Positions 7,175 through 14,145 are shown, counted from the stretch's first letter. The stretch is 16,518 nucleotides of DNA from Candidatus Auribacterota bacterium (GCA_016932965.1 JAFGBW010000251.1:1-16518), one strand, 5' to 3'. The notes: a model not told the origin generated them from the sequence alone. Numbers and translations: made by a program.

Positions 7175-7183
7175 GTTAGATGC
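7175..7183 (+). repeat. Possible attC 3' core remnant
   Basis: GTTAGATGC is the textbook 3' core of integron attC sites. It occurs where a cassette boundary between the RAM gene and the methyltransferase gene would be expected. I could not find a convincing matching 5' half: TGACC near 7041 pairs with GGTCA near 7165, but the outer arms do not. It is either a long divergent attC or chance. Confidence 0.3.
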
Positions 7184-7205
7184 AAAAAAGTACAGGAATA
7201 AAATT

Positions 7206-7994
7206 ATGAGTGATGAAAATAAATCCATACATGAATTTGATCTTGAGTTGATTTGCGAATATTATTCACAATTGGAACGACAAGGGCCGGGAAGTCCTGA
7301 AACAACCATAAAAGCATTGAGCTTTATAGAAAACCTTACTGATGATTCGCTTATCGCTGACATCGGTTGTGGATCTGGCGGCCAAACAATGATTTTGGCA
7401 CAGCATACCAAGGGGAAAATCACAGGACTTGATCTTTTTCCGCGGTTTATAGACATTTTTAATTCTAACGTTAAGAAGAGTAATTTTCAGGACAAGGTGA
7501 AAGGCATAGTTGGTTCAATGGATGATCTCCCTTTTGGAGACGAAGAATTAGATCTGATATGGTCAGAAGGGGCAATTTATAATATTGGATTTGAACGGGG
7601 TCTTAATGAATGGAGGAAATTTTTAAAAACAGGTGGTTATATTTCTGTTTCTGAAGCCTCATGGTTTACAGAAAAACGTCCCGCGGAAATAGAAGAATTC
7701 TGGATGGATGCTTATCCAGAAATAGATACTATCCCGAATAAAGTAGCACAAATGCAGAAAGCCGGGTATATCCCGGTTGCAAATTTTATTTTACCTGAAA
7801 ATTGCTGGATAGATGATTTCTATGCACCGCAAATAAATGCAGAAAAAGTTTTTTTAGAAAAAAAGGCGGGGAATAAAGCTGCTGCTGAATTTATTGCCAA
7901 TCAAAGGCATGAGACTCAGTTGTACTATAAATACAAAGAATATTACGGTTATGTTTTCTATATTGGCAAAAAATTAAATAAAAATAACATCTAA
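7206..7994 (+). CDS. Cassette-borne class I SAM-dependent methyltransferase
   Basis: A 262-residue cytoplasmic-type methyltransferase. Motif [14 protein letters not shown] is at 49-61, the post-I acidic residue Asp76 is in [10 protein letters not shown], and a motif II-like [20 protein letters not shown] lies at 104-123. [16 protein letters not shown] strand-turn matches the motif III region. A C-terminal cap (about 140-245) rich in aromatic residues probably sets substrate choice. The layout fits UbiE/SmtA-like small-molecule methyltransferases; the substrate is unknown. AGGA (7194-7197) lies 8 nt before the ATG. It has no signal or LAP motif and ends in KNNI. Its TAA (7992-7994) lies within the ATCTAAC 5' core of attC-like site 3, a typical cassette arrangement. 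Confidence 0.88.
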   Translation: MSDENKSIHEFDLELICEYYSQLERQGPGSPETTIKALSFIENLTDDSLIADIGCGSGGQTMILAQHTKGKITGLDLFPRFIDIFNSNVKKSNFQDKVKGIVGSMDDLPFGDEELDLIWSEGAIYNIGFERGLNEWRKFLKTGGYISVSEASWFTEKRPAEIEEFWMDAYPEIDTIPNKVAQMQKAGYIPVANFILPENCWIDDFYAPQINAEKVFLEKKAGNKAAAEFIANQRHETQLYYKYKEYYGYVFYIGKKLNKNNI

Positions 7995-8043
7995 CAACGC
8001 ATTCCAGCGGACAGTGAAGCGCCGCTCAATTTGAATGTTATCT
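7989..8043 (+). repeat. attC-like recombination site 3
   Basis: A 55-bp site with 5' core ATCTAAC (7989-7995) and 3' core GTTATCT (8037-8043). Outer arms CATTC (8000-8004) and GAATG (8033-8037) pair, as do inner arms AGCGG (8006-8010) and CCGCT (8022-8026), with an 11-nt loop. It contains the stop codon of the upstream methyltransferase and ends one base before the ATG of the next gene. Confidence 0.75.
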
Positions 8044-8044
8044 T

Positions 8045-8632
8045 ATGTTTATTAAAAAATCGTTATTAATAATTTTGTGTTTAACAATACTCGGCCCGTG
8101 CTTTGCCTTATCACCCCGATCAGATGTTGATTCAATTCCCGAATCCGAAGCATTAAGTAAAATATTCGAATATAATTGGAAAACTATCCAAAGTGTGGCC
8201 TTATTGATAAAGAATCTTTATGATATGCCTGATAATTATGTTTATGTTAAGGATGAATATCGTGAAAAATACAGGACTATGATCAATGAATTCGAAACAA
8301 CCATCAAAGAAAATTATTATCGTCTACATAGACATGATTCATCAATATATAGAGTTATTACCGGGGAAGATATGTTTATAAATACTGATGAACAGCTAGA
8401 AATTATTTCGGATTGTGTTGATTTATTTGAAAAATTTATTTTACAAATGAGAGAAGATGACTTCAAAAGAGAATATCAACAGAGATTTGTAACTTTTAAA
8501 TCAATTGCTGAAGAATCAAGGCAACAATATAATAATTTGAAAAAAGCAGTATATTTTTGGATTGATACATTTAAAGATACTCCTAAAAGAATTGAATTTG
8601 ATAGAAAATACGCAACGCAACAATCATCATAG
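8045..8632 (+). CDS. Tagged, mostly helical protein of unknown function (LSPRS N-terminus)
   Basis: A 195-residue protein that I do not recognise. Residues 3-21 are a hydrophobic signal-like stretch ending CFA, a good signal peptidase I site, and LSPRS (22-26) follows directly. The rest appears to be all-helical and charged, for example EKYRTMINEFETTIKENYYR, a LEIISDCVDLFEKFI helix and EESRQQYNNLKKAV, suggesting a helical bundle or partner-binding protein. The C-terminus is QQSS. The ATG is one base after attC-like site 3 and has no Shine-Dalgarno sequence of its own, so expression may depend on read-through from the methyltransferase. No attC follows it, so it may be the last cassette or the edge of the chromosome. 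It converges with the large minus-strand gene, with a hairpin between them. Confidence 0.75.
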   Translation: MFIKKSLLIILCLTILGPCFALSPRSDVDSIPESEALSKIFEYNWKTIQSVALLIKNLYDMPDNYVYVKDEYREKYRTMINEFETTIKENYYRLHRHDSSIYRVITGEDMFINTDEQLEIISDCVDLFEKFILQMREDDFKREYQQRFVTFKSIAEESRQQYNNLKKAVYFWIDTFKDTPKRIEFDRKYATQQSS

Positions 8633-8667
8633 AATTCCGGGGACAGGATACGCAATTATTTCCTCAA

Positions 8668-8689
8668 AAAGGAAGGAATCCCCTCCTTT
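8668..8689. terminator. Hairpin between convergent genes (copy 1 of an AAAGGAAGG repeat)
   Basis: AAAGGAAGG (8668-8676), loop AATC, and CCCTCCTTT (8681-8689) form a 9-bp stem with one mismatch. GCCCTTTT follows on the plus side, and A-rich sequence on the other side gives Ts on the minus strand. It lies in the 79-bp gap between the stops at 8632 and 8712, so it may serve both genes. It is related in sequence to 11685-11710 and 13924-13945. Confidence 0.55.
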
Positions 8690-8711
8690 GCCCTTTTGTC
8701 CGTTGTCAAAA

Positions 8712-11057
8712 TCAGGCTGAAGTAGCCGTCTGTGCTGGGGGGGTGAAATTGACCGGAGATTCCAAAGGAATATTCAAACCCTGAATCAGGGTTTGAACCT
8801 GCAGGATAAAATCCTTCAGCTGGTCAGGCTTCATTTTTGTTAATATAACCTTGCCATCGCGTTTATCTTTATCCAGCTGTCTATCTATCAGATCTTTTAA
8901 AAGATTCAGTCTACATCTTTCATTCATGAAAACTTCCGCCTGGGGATTGAGTCTTGCTGCCCGGGAACGGGAAAGAACATCCAGATAGGTGTCGATTGTT
9001 TCATTGAGACGATTCATTAAAACGATCAGATCGTCTATATGGTCCTCAAGATCTTTATAAGAACGCCTGATTTCTCTCAACGCCTTTTTCTTCTTTTTCT
9101 CTTCCGGCCCTGAATCTGGATAGGCTGCCAGCGACTGCAGAAGAGTATTCGCAATGGGCCCCATTTTTTTCTTTATTTCTTCAACTTTCCGGATTTGTTG
9201 ATCGATGTCAAAGGAGGCTTCCGGAGTACTTTTCAGTTTCTCTAAATTAGCTGAAGCTTCGCTGAAGGGATCTGATACATCGCTTGAAGAAATCTTGGGG
9301 AGAAATGCCCTGCCGTCGTAAGTATAAAAAATCCTTTTATGCCCCTCTGTGATGACTTCTACAGCCATGACACCCAATCCATTGGATCTTTGAGCAAGGG
9401 CTAAAATCTCCTCGAGATCCACATTTTTATTTCCGTTACTGTTTATGGGAATCCTTATCCCTGAATTGTCATTGGTGAGATAATATTGACCGTTCGTTTT
9501 GTCCATGACCAGCCGCACGGTCTGGTTCCCGCCCCTGATACGGCTGAGACCTTGTACAAGGGTGCTGTTGGAAGCTGAGTTTGCCGCTGCGACTTCCTGG
9601 TCAGTCGCGCGATCGTATACCAGGGAATCAATTCGCTTTGATCTTCTGTACGTCATTCCGGAATTGACGAACGAGCCCATTTGTATTTCTATTCCTGCCA
9701 TGAATGTTAAAGCATCCGTTCTATCCTTTAAATTAAGGGTTACATTTCCAAATATACTGGGTAAAAAAGACCTGGAAGAAGTCAACGATAAATCGAAAGA
9801 CACCTGATTCAGGGGATCTGTAAACGGATCCGCTGAACTTCTGTACAAATAGCCGGCTTTAACGTTTATAAATCTCCAGCTTAAATCCATTTCCGGGTTC
9901 ACGGTAACGGTTGACAGGGGGCCGAATAAAGCCCTGACTGTCAGCTGGGGATGGATCTTACCGACATATTCATATTCGCCAATGACACCGACTCCCTGAA
10001 AACTGTTATTGATCAGCGAGGCATTAAAAGCGAGGGAAAATTGATTGGGTCCCAGCTGAGTCACGGCATCTGCGCCGAAATCCCATGTGGCTATATCGAT
10101 GTTGGGTAATTTTGCATAGTTCATGGTGACACGCGGCCTGGCAATCAATAGTCCATCCTCCCTGAAGTTCAGAACAAACGGATACCCTACATTGCCGCTT
10201 AAATTGAAAAGGGAAGAGCCTTCCATTTCTATACTTTCTTCAGACTTCCTGTCTGGATCTATTTCAGAAATCGGCTCTGTTTGACTGGGGGAATGATTAT
10301 GTGTTCTGAAATAGCCCCCGTTAATGCTCAATTTGTAAAATGGATTTTCAGCCTCGGCTGTTCCTCCCGTGTAGCCCTGATGGACATTGTAAAGGCCTTG
10401 CGTTTCATAAGACTTTGCTGCCAAATAGAGTGAAGAAGGTTTAAAATACCTCAGGACTCTTTTTTCCATGCTCCGGTCCGTGCCGTTTGGATTTAAAAGG
10501 ATCAATCTTCCTCCGAGTCCCATCCAGACATTAAATGAAGGATCCCCCCTCGTCTCACTGTTTTCTAATTTTACATTAAGTTCCACATCATCAAAAAATA
10601 ATTTGGGTCTTGATGTGTCAGTATCATCCGTGGCAGTAGAAACAGCATCTTTCGGGCTGGTATCCCTTGTCTGCGCACGGGCATCAGAGTTCCATGTCAG
10701 AACCATCAGGAAAAGAGCCGGAATAATTCCAAAGTATAAGTAGAACAATGTTCTTATATCAAATACTCTTCTTGCGGATGGATTATCCGGACTGAAAAAC
10801 TCCATTACAGATGATACAACTTCCGCTGAAGAAATGGTTCTTTCCCCAGGGGGATTTTTTGGTTTATGTCTTTCAAAAATAGAATTCGGTGCAAGAACGG
10901 TTATGGAATTATTTTCAAGCCGGATAGTTGTCGTTTTTAATAGGGTTTTAAATTCTGCAGATGCTGAAGAAGCACTTTTTAAAACAGGCATATCAAGGAT
11001 AAACACCTGATGAAAAAAAATAATTAACGCCAATATAAATTGAAGTTTTGATTTCAT
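8712..11057 (-). CDS. Large predicted outer-membrane beta-barrel/coiled-coil protein with LAPNS motif in a long N-terminal region
   Basis: A 781-residue protein that I do not recognise by name. Residues 5-22 are a first hydrophobic segment, and VLAPNS is at 54-59. A second hydrophobic segment at 101-120 ends in DARA|QT (125-130), a good signal peptidase I site. Residues 155-475 show alternating polar/hydrophobic strands with Gly and aromatic ends (FNVWMGLGGRLILL, LYLAAKSYETQGLY, LSGNVGYPFVLNF, FINVKAGYLYRSS), typical of a transmembrane beta-barrel. A Ser/Asn-rich linker follows. Residues 600-760 are charged helices (IRKVEEIKKKMG, EEKKKKKALREIRRSYKDLE) probably forming a coiled coil. The C-terminus is TATSA, not the aromatic ending of a canonical BamA-dependent barrel, which makes the barrel call tentative. 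A promoter on this strand (11073-11101) leaves a leader of about 8 nt with only a weak GAGAG. Confidence 0.82.
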   Translation of the reverse strand: MKSKLQFILALIIFFHQVFILDMPVLKSASSASAEFKTLLKTTTIRLENNSITVLAPNSIFERHKPKNPPGERTISSAEVVSSVMEFFSPDNPSARRVFDIRTLFYLYFGIIPALFLMVLTWNSDARAQTRDTSPKDAVSTATDDTDTSRPKLFFDDVELNVKLENSETRGDPSFNVWMGLGGRLILLNPNGTDRSMEKRVLRYFKPSSLYLAAKSYETQGLYNVHQGYTGGTAEAENPFYKLSINGGYFRTHNHSPSQTEPISEIDPDRKSEESIEMEGSSLFNLSGNVGYPFVLNFREDGLLIARPRVTMNYAKLPNIDIATWDFGADAVTQLGPNQFSLAFNASLINNSFQGVGVIGEYEYVGKIHPQLTVRALFGPLSTVTVNPEMDLSWRFINVKAGYLYRSSADPFTDPLNQVSFDLSLTSSRSFLPSIFGNVTLNLKDRTDALTFMAGIEIQMGSFVNSGMTYRRSKRIDSLVYDRATDQEVAAANSASNSTLVQGLSRIRGGNQTVRLVMDKTNGQYYLTNDNSGIRIPINSNGNKNVDLEEILALAQRSNGLGVMAVEVITEGHKRIFYTYDGRAFLPKISSSDVSDPFSEASANLEKLKSTPEASFDIDQQIRKVEEIKKKMGPIANTLLQSLAAYPDSGPEEKKKKKALREIRRSYKDLEDHIDDLIVLMNRLNETIDTYLDVLSRSRAARLNPQAEVFMNERCRLNLLKDLIDRQLDKDKRDGKVILTKMKPDQLKDFILQVQTLIQGLNIPLESPVNFTPPAQTATSA

Positions 11058-11072
11058 GTGACTCTCAGTTAT

Positions 11073-11101
11073 ATTATATCCTATATTTGAATTTTTTGCA
11101 A
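11073..11101 (-). promoter_or_regulatory. Sigma70-type promoter of the 781-residue protein gene
   Basis: Read on the minus strand: TTGCAA (11101-11096), a 17-nt spacer, and a perfect TATAAT (11078-11073). The ATG is at 11057, so transcription should start about 8-9 nt before the start codon, leaving a very short leader. Confidence 0.65.
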
Positions 11102-11151
11102 GATTCTTACAGTGATTTCTTAGAGTGTAAATATTACGAACGAATCGAGTT

Positions 11152-11188
11152 GGCGGATTGGGGACGTTTATGCGGCGTTCCCCCCGCC
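11152..11188 (+). other. Two-part stem-loop upstream of the 11261 gene
   Basis: GGCGG (11152-11156) pairs with CCGCC (11184-11188), and GGGGACG (11160-11166) pairs with CGTTCCCC (11176-11183) with one bulged T. The loop is TTTATGCGG. The GGGGACG arm resembles GGGGAC units elsewhere in the window (2002, 8639). This may be a small palindromic repeat remnant or a structure between the divergent genes. Confidence 0.4.
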
Positions 11189-11225
11189 CAGCAGGGGAAG
11201 CGATTTTTGGAAAAAAACCTGACTC

Positions 11226-11253
11226 TTGATTTTTTTATAAAAATATATTAAAT
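11226..11253 (+). promoter_or_regulatory. Candidate promoter abutting the 11261 gene
   Basis: TTGATT (11226-11231), a 16-nt spacer and TTAAAT (11248-11253), 7 nt before the ATG. The -10 is weak (4 of 6), but the position matches the same arrangement at 12471 and 14395. Confidence 0.35.
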
Positions 11254-11260
11254 CATTATC

Positions 11261-11575
11261 ATGATTATAAAAAGGTTAATATCTCAAATACTGGTTCTAT
11301 TCATGATTCATAACAATATGAGTTATGCAGAAAACATTTTCTGTCTGTCACCAAGCACCATGGTTAATGATGAAACGATTATCGATGATGCAGTATTGAA
11401 CGAATGGCAGGATTCGCCTCTTCGTTCCGAGGGTATGTATTATCGCCTGGGACCAGACCGTCAGGCATGGAGTGTTGCAACTGCAATCTATGCATTCAGA
11501 TGGTTTGATCAGATGAGACATAATAAATTAAAAGGTCTTGAGATGACAGAAACTCCAAATAATACAGCAGCATAA
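11261..11575 (+). CDS. Short tagged protein of unknown function (LSPST N-terminus)
   Basis: A 104-residue protein that I do not recognise. Residues 5-22 are a hydrophobic signal-like segment (KRLISQILVLFMIHNNMSYA), and CLSPST lies at 28-33. If cleaved before Leu29, the mature chain would be about 76 residues, acidic at its start (NDETIIDDAVLNEWQDSPLR) with a YRLGPDRQAWSVATAIYAFRW segment that could be one amphipathic helix. The C-terminus is NTAA. There is no Shine-Dalgarno sequence, and a TTGATT box lies 35 nt before the ATG. Its short length suggests either a small exported factor or the kept front end of a longer family. A hairpin followed by seven Ts about 110 nt downstream should terminate it. 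Confidence 0.7.
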   Translation: MIIKRLISQILVLFMIHNNMSYAENIFCLSPSTMVNDETIIDDAVLNEWQDSPLRSEGMYYRLGPDRQAWSVATAIYAFRWFDQMRHNKLKGLEMTETPNNTAA

Positions 11576-11890
11576 TCCGGGTCGCTATTAATTCCAAGAA
11601 AATTTCGATGACAGTATTCATAATTATTGATAATTCGTGCAAAAGCTCGCGGGCCATGATATGACTGGCATGCCGGCGGAGTTTAAAGGAAGGAATCTTC
11701 CCCTTTTTTTCGACAGGATTTCATGCAATGCTCATCCCCTAAAGGGTGAAGCTAATGTTATCTTTAAGGAAAAATGATGAAGATTAAAGGTATTTATCCT
11801 ATACGAATATTCAGACAATATTAGAAAAATAATAATTCAAAATAGATAAATTTATAATATAGTAACAATGAAATGAAATTAAGAGTAGTT
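11576..11890 (+). other. Intergenic region upstream of the RRM gene
   Basis: No gene is supported. It holds a terminator-like hairpin (11685-11710), a palindrome GGCATGCC (11668-11675) and a CCCTAAAGGG hairpin followed by AATGTTATCTT (near 11738-11763). The last element copies the 3' end of attC-like site 3 but has no recognisable left half. The rest is AT-rich. Confidence 0.4.
11685..11710 (+). terminator. Terminator-like hairpin plus T run (copy 2 of the AAAGGAAGG repeat)
   Basis: AAAGGAAG (11685-11692) pairs imperfectly with CTTCCCCTTT, and the strand runs into seven Ts ending at 11710. It has the form of an intrinsic terminator for the 11261 gene and shares AAAGGAAGGAATC with the hairpin at 8668. 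Confidence 0.55.
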
Positions 11891-11891
11891 T

Positions 11892-11920
11892 CTGTCAGTC
11901 CTCAATTCCTATGCTATGAT
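11892..11920 (+). promoter_or_regulatory. Candidate promoter of the RRM gene
   Basis: CTGTCA (11892-11897), a 17-nt spacer and TATGAT (11915-11920). Transcription from about 11927 would give a leader of about 39 nt that includes the Shine-Dalgarno sequence. Unlike the promoters of tagged genes, this one leaves a normal leader. Confidence 0.42.
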
Positions 11921-11965
11921 TGAGTATTGAAAATAAAAAAAATAGCATAAGAAGAGGTGAAAAAT

Positions 11966-12283
11966 ATGAAACTTTATGTGGGAAACATTTCGTACAACAC
12001 AGACGAAAACATGTTGAGTGAACTGTTCAGTCAATCCGGTCAGGTGAAAGAAGTCAAGGTAATAACTGACAGAGATACCGGAAGGTCAAAAGGATTTGCT
12101 TTTGTTGAAATGGAAAACAAGGAAGCCGGAGAAAAGGCAATCAATGATCTGAACGGTAAGGAAATCGACGGCAGAGCAATTAAAGTCAATGAAGCAAGAC
12201 CCCAGGAGAAAAGAAGTTTTGGTGGAGGCGGCATGGGCCCAAGAAGGGGAGGGAGAGGAGACAGGCACGGCGGAAGGTTCTAA
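11966..12283 (+). CDS. RRM-domain RNA-binding protein with Gly/Arg-rich tail
   Basis: A 105-residue single-RRM protein like the bacterial RNA-binding proteins related to cyanobacterial Rbp and plant glycine-rich proteins. RNP2 LYVGNI is at 3-8, and RNP1 KGFAFVEM (42-49) carries the two aromatic residues that stack on RNA. The domain ends near KVNEARPQ (about residue 79), and a tail rich in Gly and Arg (from about 83, GGGGMGPRRGGRGDRHGGRF) adds non-specific RNA affinity. It acts in the cytoplasm, probably as an RNA chaperone, often cold-induced in relatives. I chose ATG 11966, with GAGG 8 nt upstream, over the in-frame GTG at 11957, which overlaps the Shine-Dalgarno sequence. A strong stem-loop follows. 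It has no signal or LAP motif and ends in GGRF. Confidence 0.95.
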   Translation: MKLYVGNISYNTDENMLSELFSQSGQVKEVKVITDRDTGRSKGFAFVEMENKEAGEKAINDLNGKEIDGRAIKVNEARPQEKRSFGGGGMGPRRGGRGDRHGGRF

Positions 12284-12345
12284 ACGGACCTGCTATTAAG
12301 ATAAGAAAAAACAAGTTTCTTTAATTTTAGGAAAACAAACACATC

Positions 12346-12381
12346 GAGCCCTTCCGGGCGCACCAGCGCCCGGAAGGGCTC
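12346..12381 (+). terminator. Strong stem-loop terminator after the RRM gene
   Basis: A perfect 15-bp stem, GAGCCCTTCCGGGCG (12346-12360) with CGCCCGGAAGGGCTC (12367-12381), around CACCAG. Beyond a bulged C, ACAT (12341-12344) pairs with ATGT (12382-12385). The tract after it is ATGTTTATGTT, so T-richness is modest, but the stem is the strongest in the window. Confidence 0.72.
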
Positions 12382-12470
12382 ATGTTTATGTTATCCGAAT
12401 AAAGAAAAGCAGCCGCGTACCGGAGCGAAGCGGAGATGTTGGGATGCATGATTTAAACCGGTTCATGCTA

Positions 12471-12499
12471 TTGATTCGAAGGTCAAGATCAGATATATA
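12471..12499 (+). promoter_or_regulatory. Promoter placing the start site on the amidohydrolase ATG
   Basis: TTGATT (12471-12476), a 17-nt spacer and TATATA (12494-12499). The ATG at 12506 is seven bases after the last -10 base, where transcription normally begins, so the mRNA would be leaderless. Confidence 0.55.
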
Positions 12500-12505
12500 A
12501 CCAGC

Positions 12506-13885
12506 ATGAAAAAATTTCGTTCATTTATTATATTGATTTGTTTCTATTCAAGCCTGGCTTACTCAGTAAATACCCCGTATGACTTTTCTAATTCTTTTCT
12601 TGCTCCAGGCACCTTTATCAACCAGAATCGATTGATGATACAGGGATTACATATCGGCAGAATGCCGGTCGTTTGTGATAAAAGCAGGCTTAAAGACGGA
12701 AAGATCATTATTATTTATAATCCTGAAGGCGCTAAAGACTTTCCGGGTTTGAATCGGGTCATTACCAATTCATTGAACGTGATGATCGCCTATGCTTTCA
12801 ACGGCGACTGGAATAAAAAAGTCGAAACGCCCATGCTGCTAACCTCTTTTCAGGGAATGTATGTGCTGGAACTGGAGGTCAGGCCTGGACAATATATGAT
12901 CGAGTTCAGCTTTACCTCACCGGAAGGAGGATATGATCCGGTATGCGAGATGTACGGCCAGCCTGCGAATTACCGTGAATGGCTGTTTACGGATTCGCAG
13001 GGTTCTCCGGTGATCATCACTGACAGTCATTGTCATCTGAGCATCGGCCTTGATGTTCAAGGGATGCCGCGGGGGGCTCAACATTATCTCCTGCCGGCTT
13101 TATTGTCCGGCGGCATGGAAAGAGCGATGATCGTCTGCCGTGATGCAGATTGGTTATGTGATATGCTGGGGCAGTTTCCTCAGCTGCGTGCCATGCCCTG
13201 GGTTCATCCCCGCGACGGTGATGTGCAGCAGACCATAGATTGTATCACTGAAAATCCCGGTATTGTCGGTATGAAATTTCATCCATGCTGGGACAAGTCT
13301 CCGATCAACAGCCCGGAATATGCCAGATATCTGGATGCTTTATCCCTGCTTTGTCACACTCAGGGAATCCGTTACAATGTTTTAACCCATTCCGGCAACC
13401 ATGACGAGCCCGGTTATGTTGATCCGGATCAGGTCAGGGAGGTGGCTGGAAAATATCCCGGGATCAATTTTATTCTTGGCCATGTTTATCTGGGTGATGA
13501 TTGGGGCAAGCAGCGGGAGATGGCCTTCATTGCCAGGGATTATCCCAATGTTTACCTGGAGACATCCTGGCTCAACCCCTGGGAGAGAGTTTTAGAAGTC
13601 ATCAAAATAGCCGGGGCCGGAAAAGTTTTATTCGGTTCGGATACCCAGGGCCTCGAGCATTACCGCCAGGACTACGATCATTACTGCAGGCAGGTAAAAT
13701 ATCTTGCCGGTGTCATCGAAGGCGTACCGCAAAATATGCGTTTATCTCAGGATGATTTCGCCCTGGTCATGTGCCAAAATGCCAGACGCTTATTCGGATT
13801 TACAGGAGACAGCTTTGTTGTCTATCATGCTCCCATAGAGAGAGTTGATGATTCAGGAAGCGATCCGGCCGGCTGTTCGGCATGA
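12506..13885 (+). CDS. Tagged amidohydrolase-family metal hydrolase with carbohydrate-binding-like N-domain
   Basis: A 459-residue protein. Residues 3-20 are signal-like and FLAPGT is at 31-36. Residues 62-165 resemble a starch-binding-type beta-sandwich: KIIIIYNPEG, NVMIAYAFNGDWN, MYVLELEVRPGQYMIEFSFT, then NYREWLF. I think of CBM25-like domains, as inference. Residues 170-450 match the amidohydrolase-2 TIM barrel: DSHCHL gives the His-x-His pair (175, 177), GMKFHP has Lys257 and His259, LTHSG has His295, ILGHVY has His326, and FGSDTQ has Asp379. Together these form a divalent-metal hydrolase or decarboxylase site. The substrate is unknown, and a sugar- or lactone-like one would suit the N-domain. 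There is no Shine-Dalgarno sequence; the promoter at 12471 would give a leaderless message. The C-terminus is GCSA. All catalytic residues appear present, so it is probably active. Confidence 0.88.
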   Translation: MKKFRSFIILICFYSSLAYSVNTPYDFSNSFLAPGTFINQNRLMIQGLHIGRMPVVCDKSRLKDGKIIIIYNPEGAKDFPGLNRVITNSLNVMIAYAFNGDWNKKVETPMLLTSFQGMYVLELEVRPGQYMIEFSFTSPEGGYDPVCEMYGQPANYREWLFTDSQGSPVIITDSHCHLSIGLDVQGMPRGAQHYLLPALLSGGMERAMIVCRDADWLCDMLGQFPQLRAMPWVHPRDGDVQQTIDCITENPGIVGMKFHPCWDKSPINSPEYARYLDALSLLCHTQGIRYNVLTHSGNHDEPGYVDPDQVREVAGKYPGINFILGHVYLGDDWGKQREMAFIARDYPNVYLETSWLNPWERVLEVIKIAGAGKVLFGSDTQGLEHYRQDYDHYCRQVKYLAGVIEGVPQNMRLSQDDFALVMCQNARRLFGFTGDSFVVYHAPIERVDDSGSDPAGCSA

Positions 13886-13923
13886 CTTGATCCGGGGTCA
13901 GTATATTAGATCATTTAAAATCA

Positions 13924-13945
13924 AAAGGAAGGAACCCCTTCCTTT
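13924..13945 (+). terminator. Perfect hairpin after the amidohydrolase gene (copy 3 of the AAAGGAAGG repeat)
   Basis: AAAGGAAGG (13924-13932) pairs over nine bases with CCTTCCTTT (13937-13945) around AACC. It lies 39 nt after the stop at 13885. GCTTTCGCC follows, so T-richness is weak. A second GC-rich pair, GGAAGGGG with CCCCTTC, lies just beyond. Confidence 0.5.
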
Positions 13946-14145
13946 GCTTTCGCCGGAAGGGGGACCACGCAGCGGGGTTTGAGGCAGCCTTACGGCCCCT
14001 TCTTGTGAAGGGAATGCTGGAAATAATAATGGATTTGTAAATGGATGCCATAAAACCTTATTATTAATATGTCTTTTTTCAATTTCTTGTTTTTCTTAAC
14101 AATTAAAACTATCCGAAAAATTTTCTGTCGGCTTAATCACTTCTG

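Larger units (their letters stand above)
5942..8043 (+). mobile_element. Integron-type gene-cassette array without visible integrase (CALIN-like)
   Basis: Three attC-like sites (5938-6008, 6637-6693, 7989-8043) lie in the same orientation. The genes between them are all on the plus strand, one small gene per unit, and short intergenic spaces separate them. A fourth canonical-looking 3' core, GTTAGATGC, lies at 7175-7183. Established knowledge: integron cassettes consist of one ORF followed by an attC, with the stop codon often inside or beside the 5' core, as at 7992-7994 here. No intI gene is in the window, so this is either the tail of an integron or a cluster of attC sites lacking an integrase. 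The content is a GNAT-like protein, a stand-alone RAM domain and a SAM methyltransferase. Confidence 0.6.

Noticed and set aside
9499-9807. Plus-strand 102-codon ORF and other plus-strand ORFs inside 8712-11057
   Set aside because: They are antisense to a long coherent 781-codon gene with its own promoter; the composition looks like a frame shadow.
2085-11363. Cys before LAP/LSP (2085, 6018 and 11261 proteins) as a lipoprotein lipobox
   Set aside because: The residues before Cys (STC, IFC) do not fit the L-[A/S]-[G/A]-C lipobox, and other tagged proteins have Ala, Gly, Phe or Val at that position.
11738-11763. Fourth attC-like site ending AATGTTATCTT
   Set aside because: The 3' end copies attC-like site 3, but there is no AAC-type 5' core within reach and the arms pair poorly.
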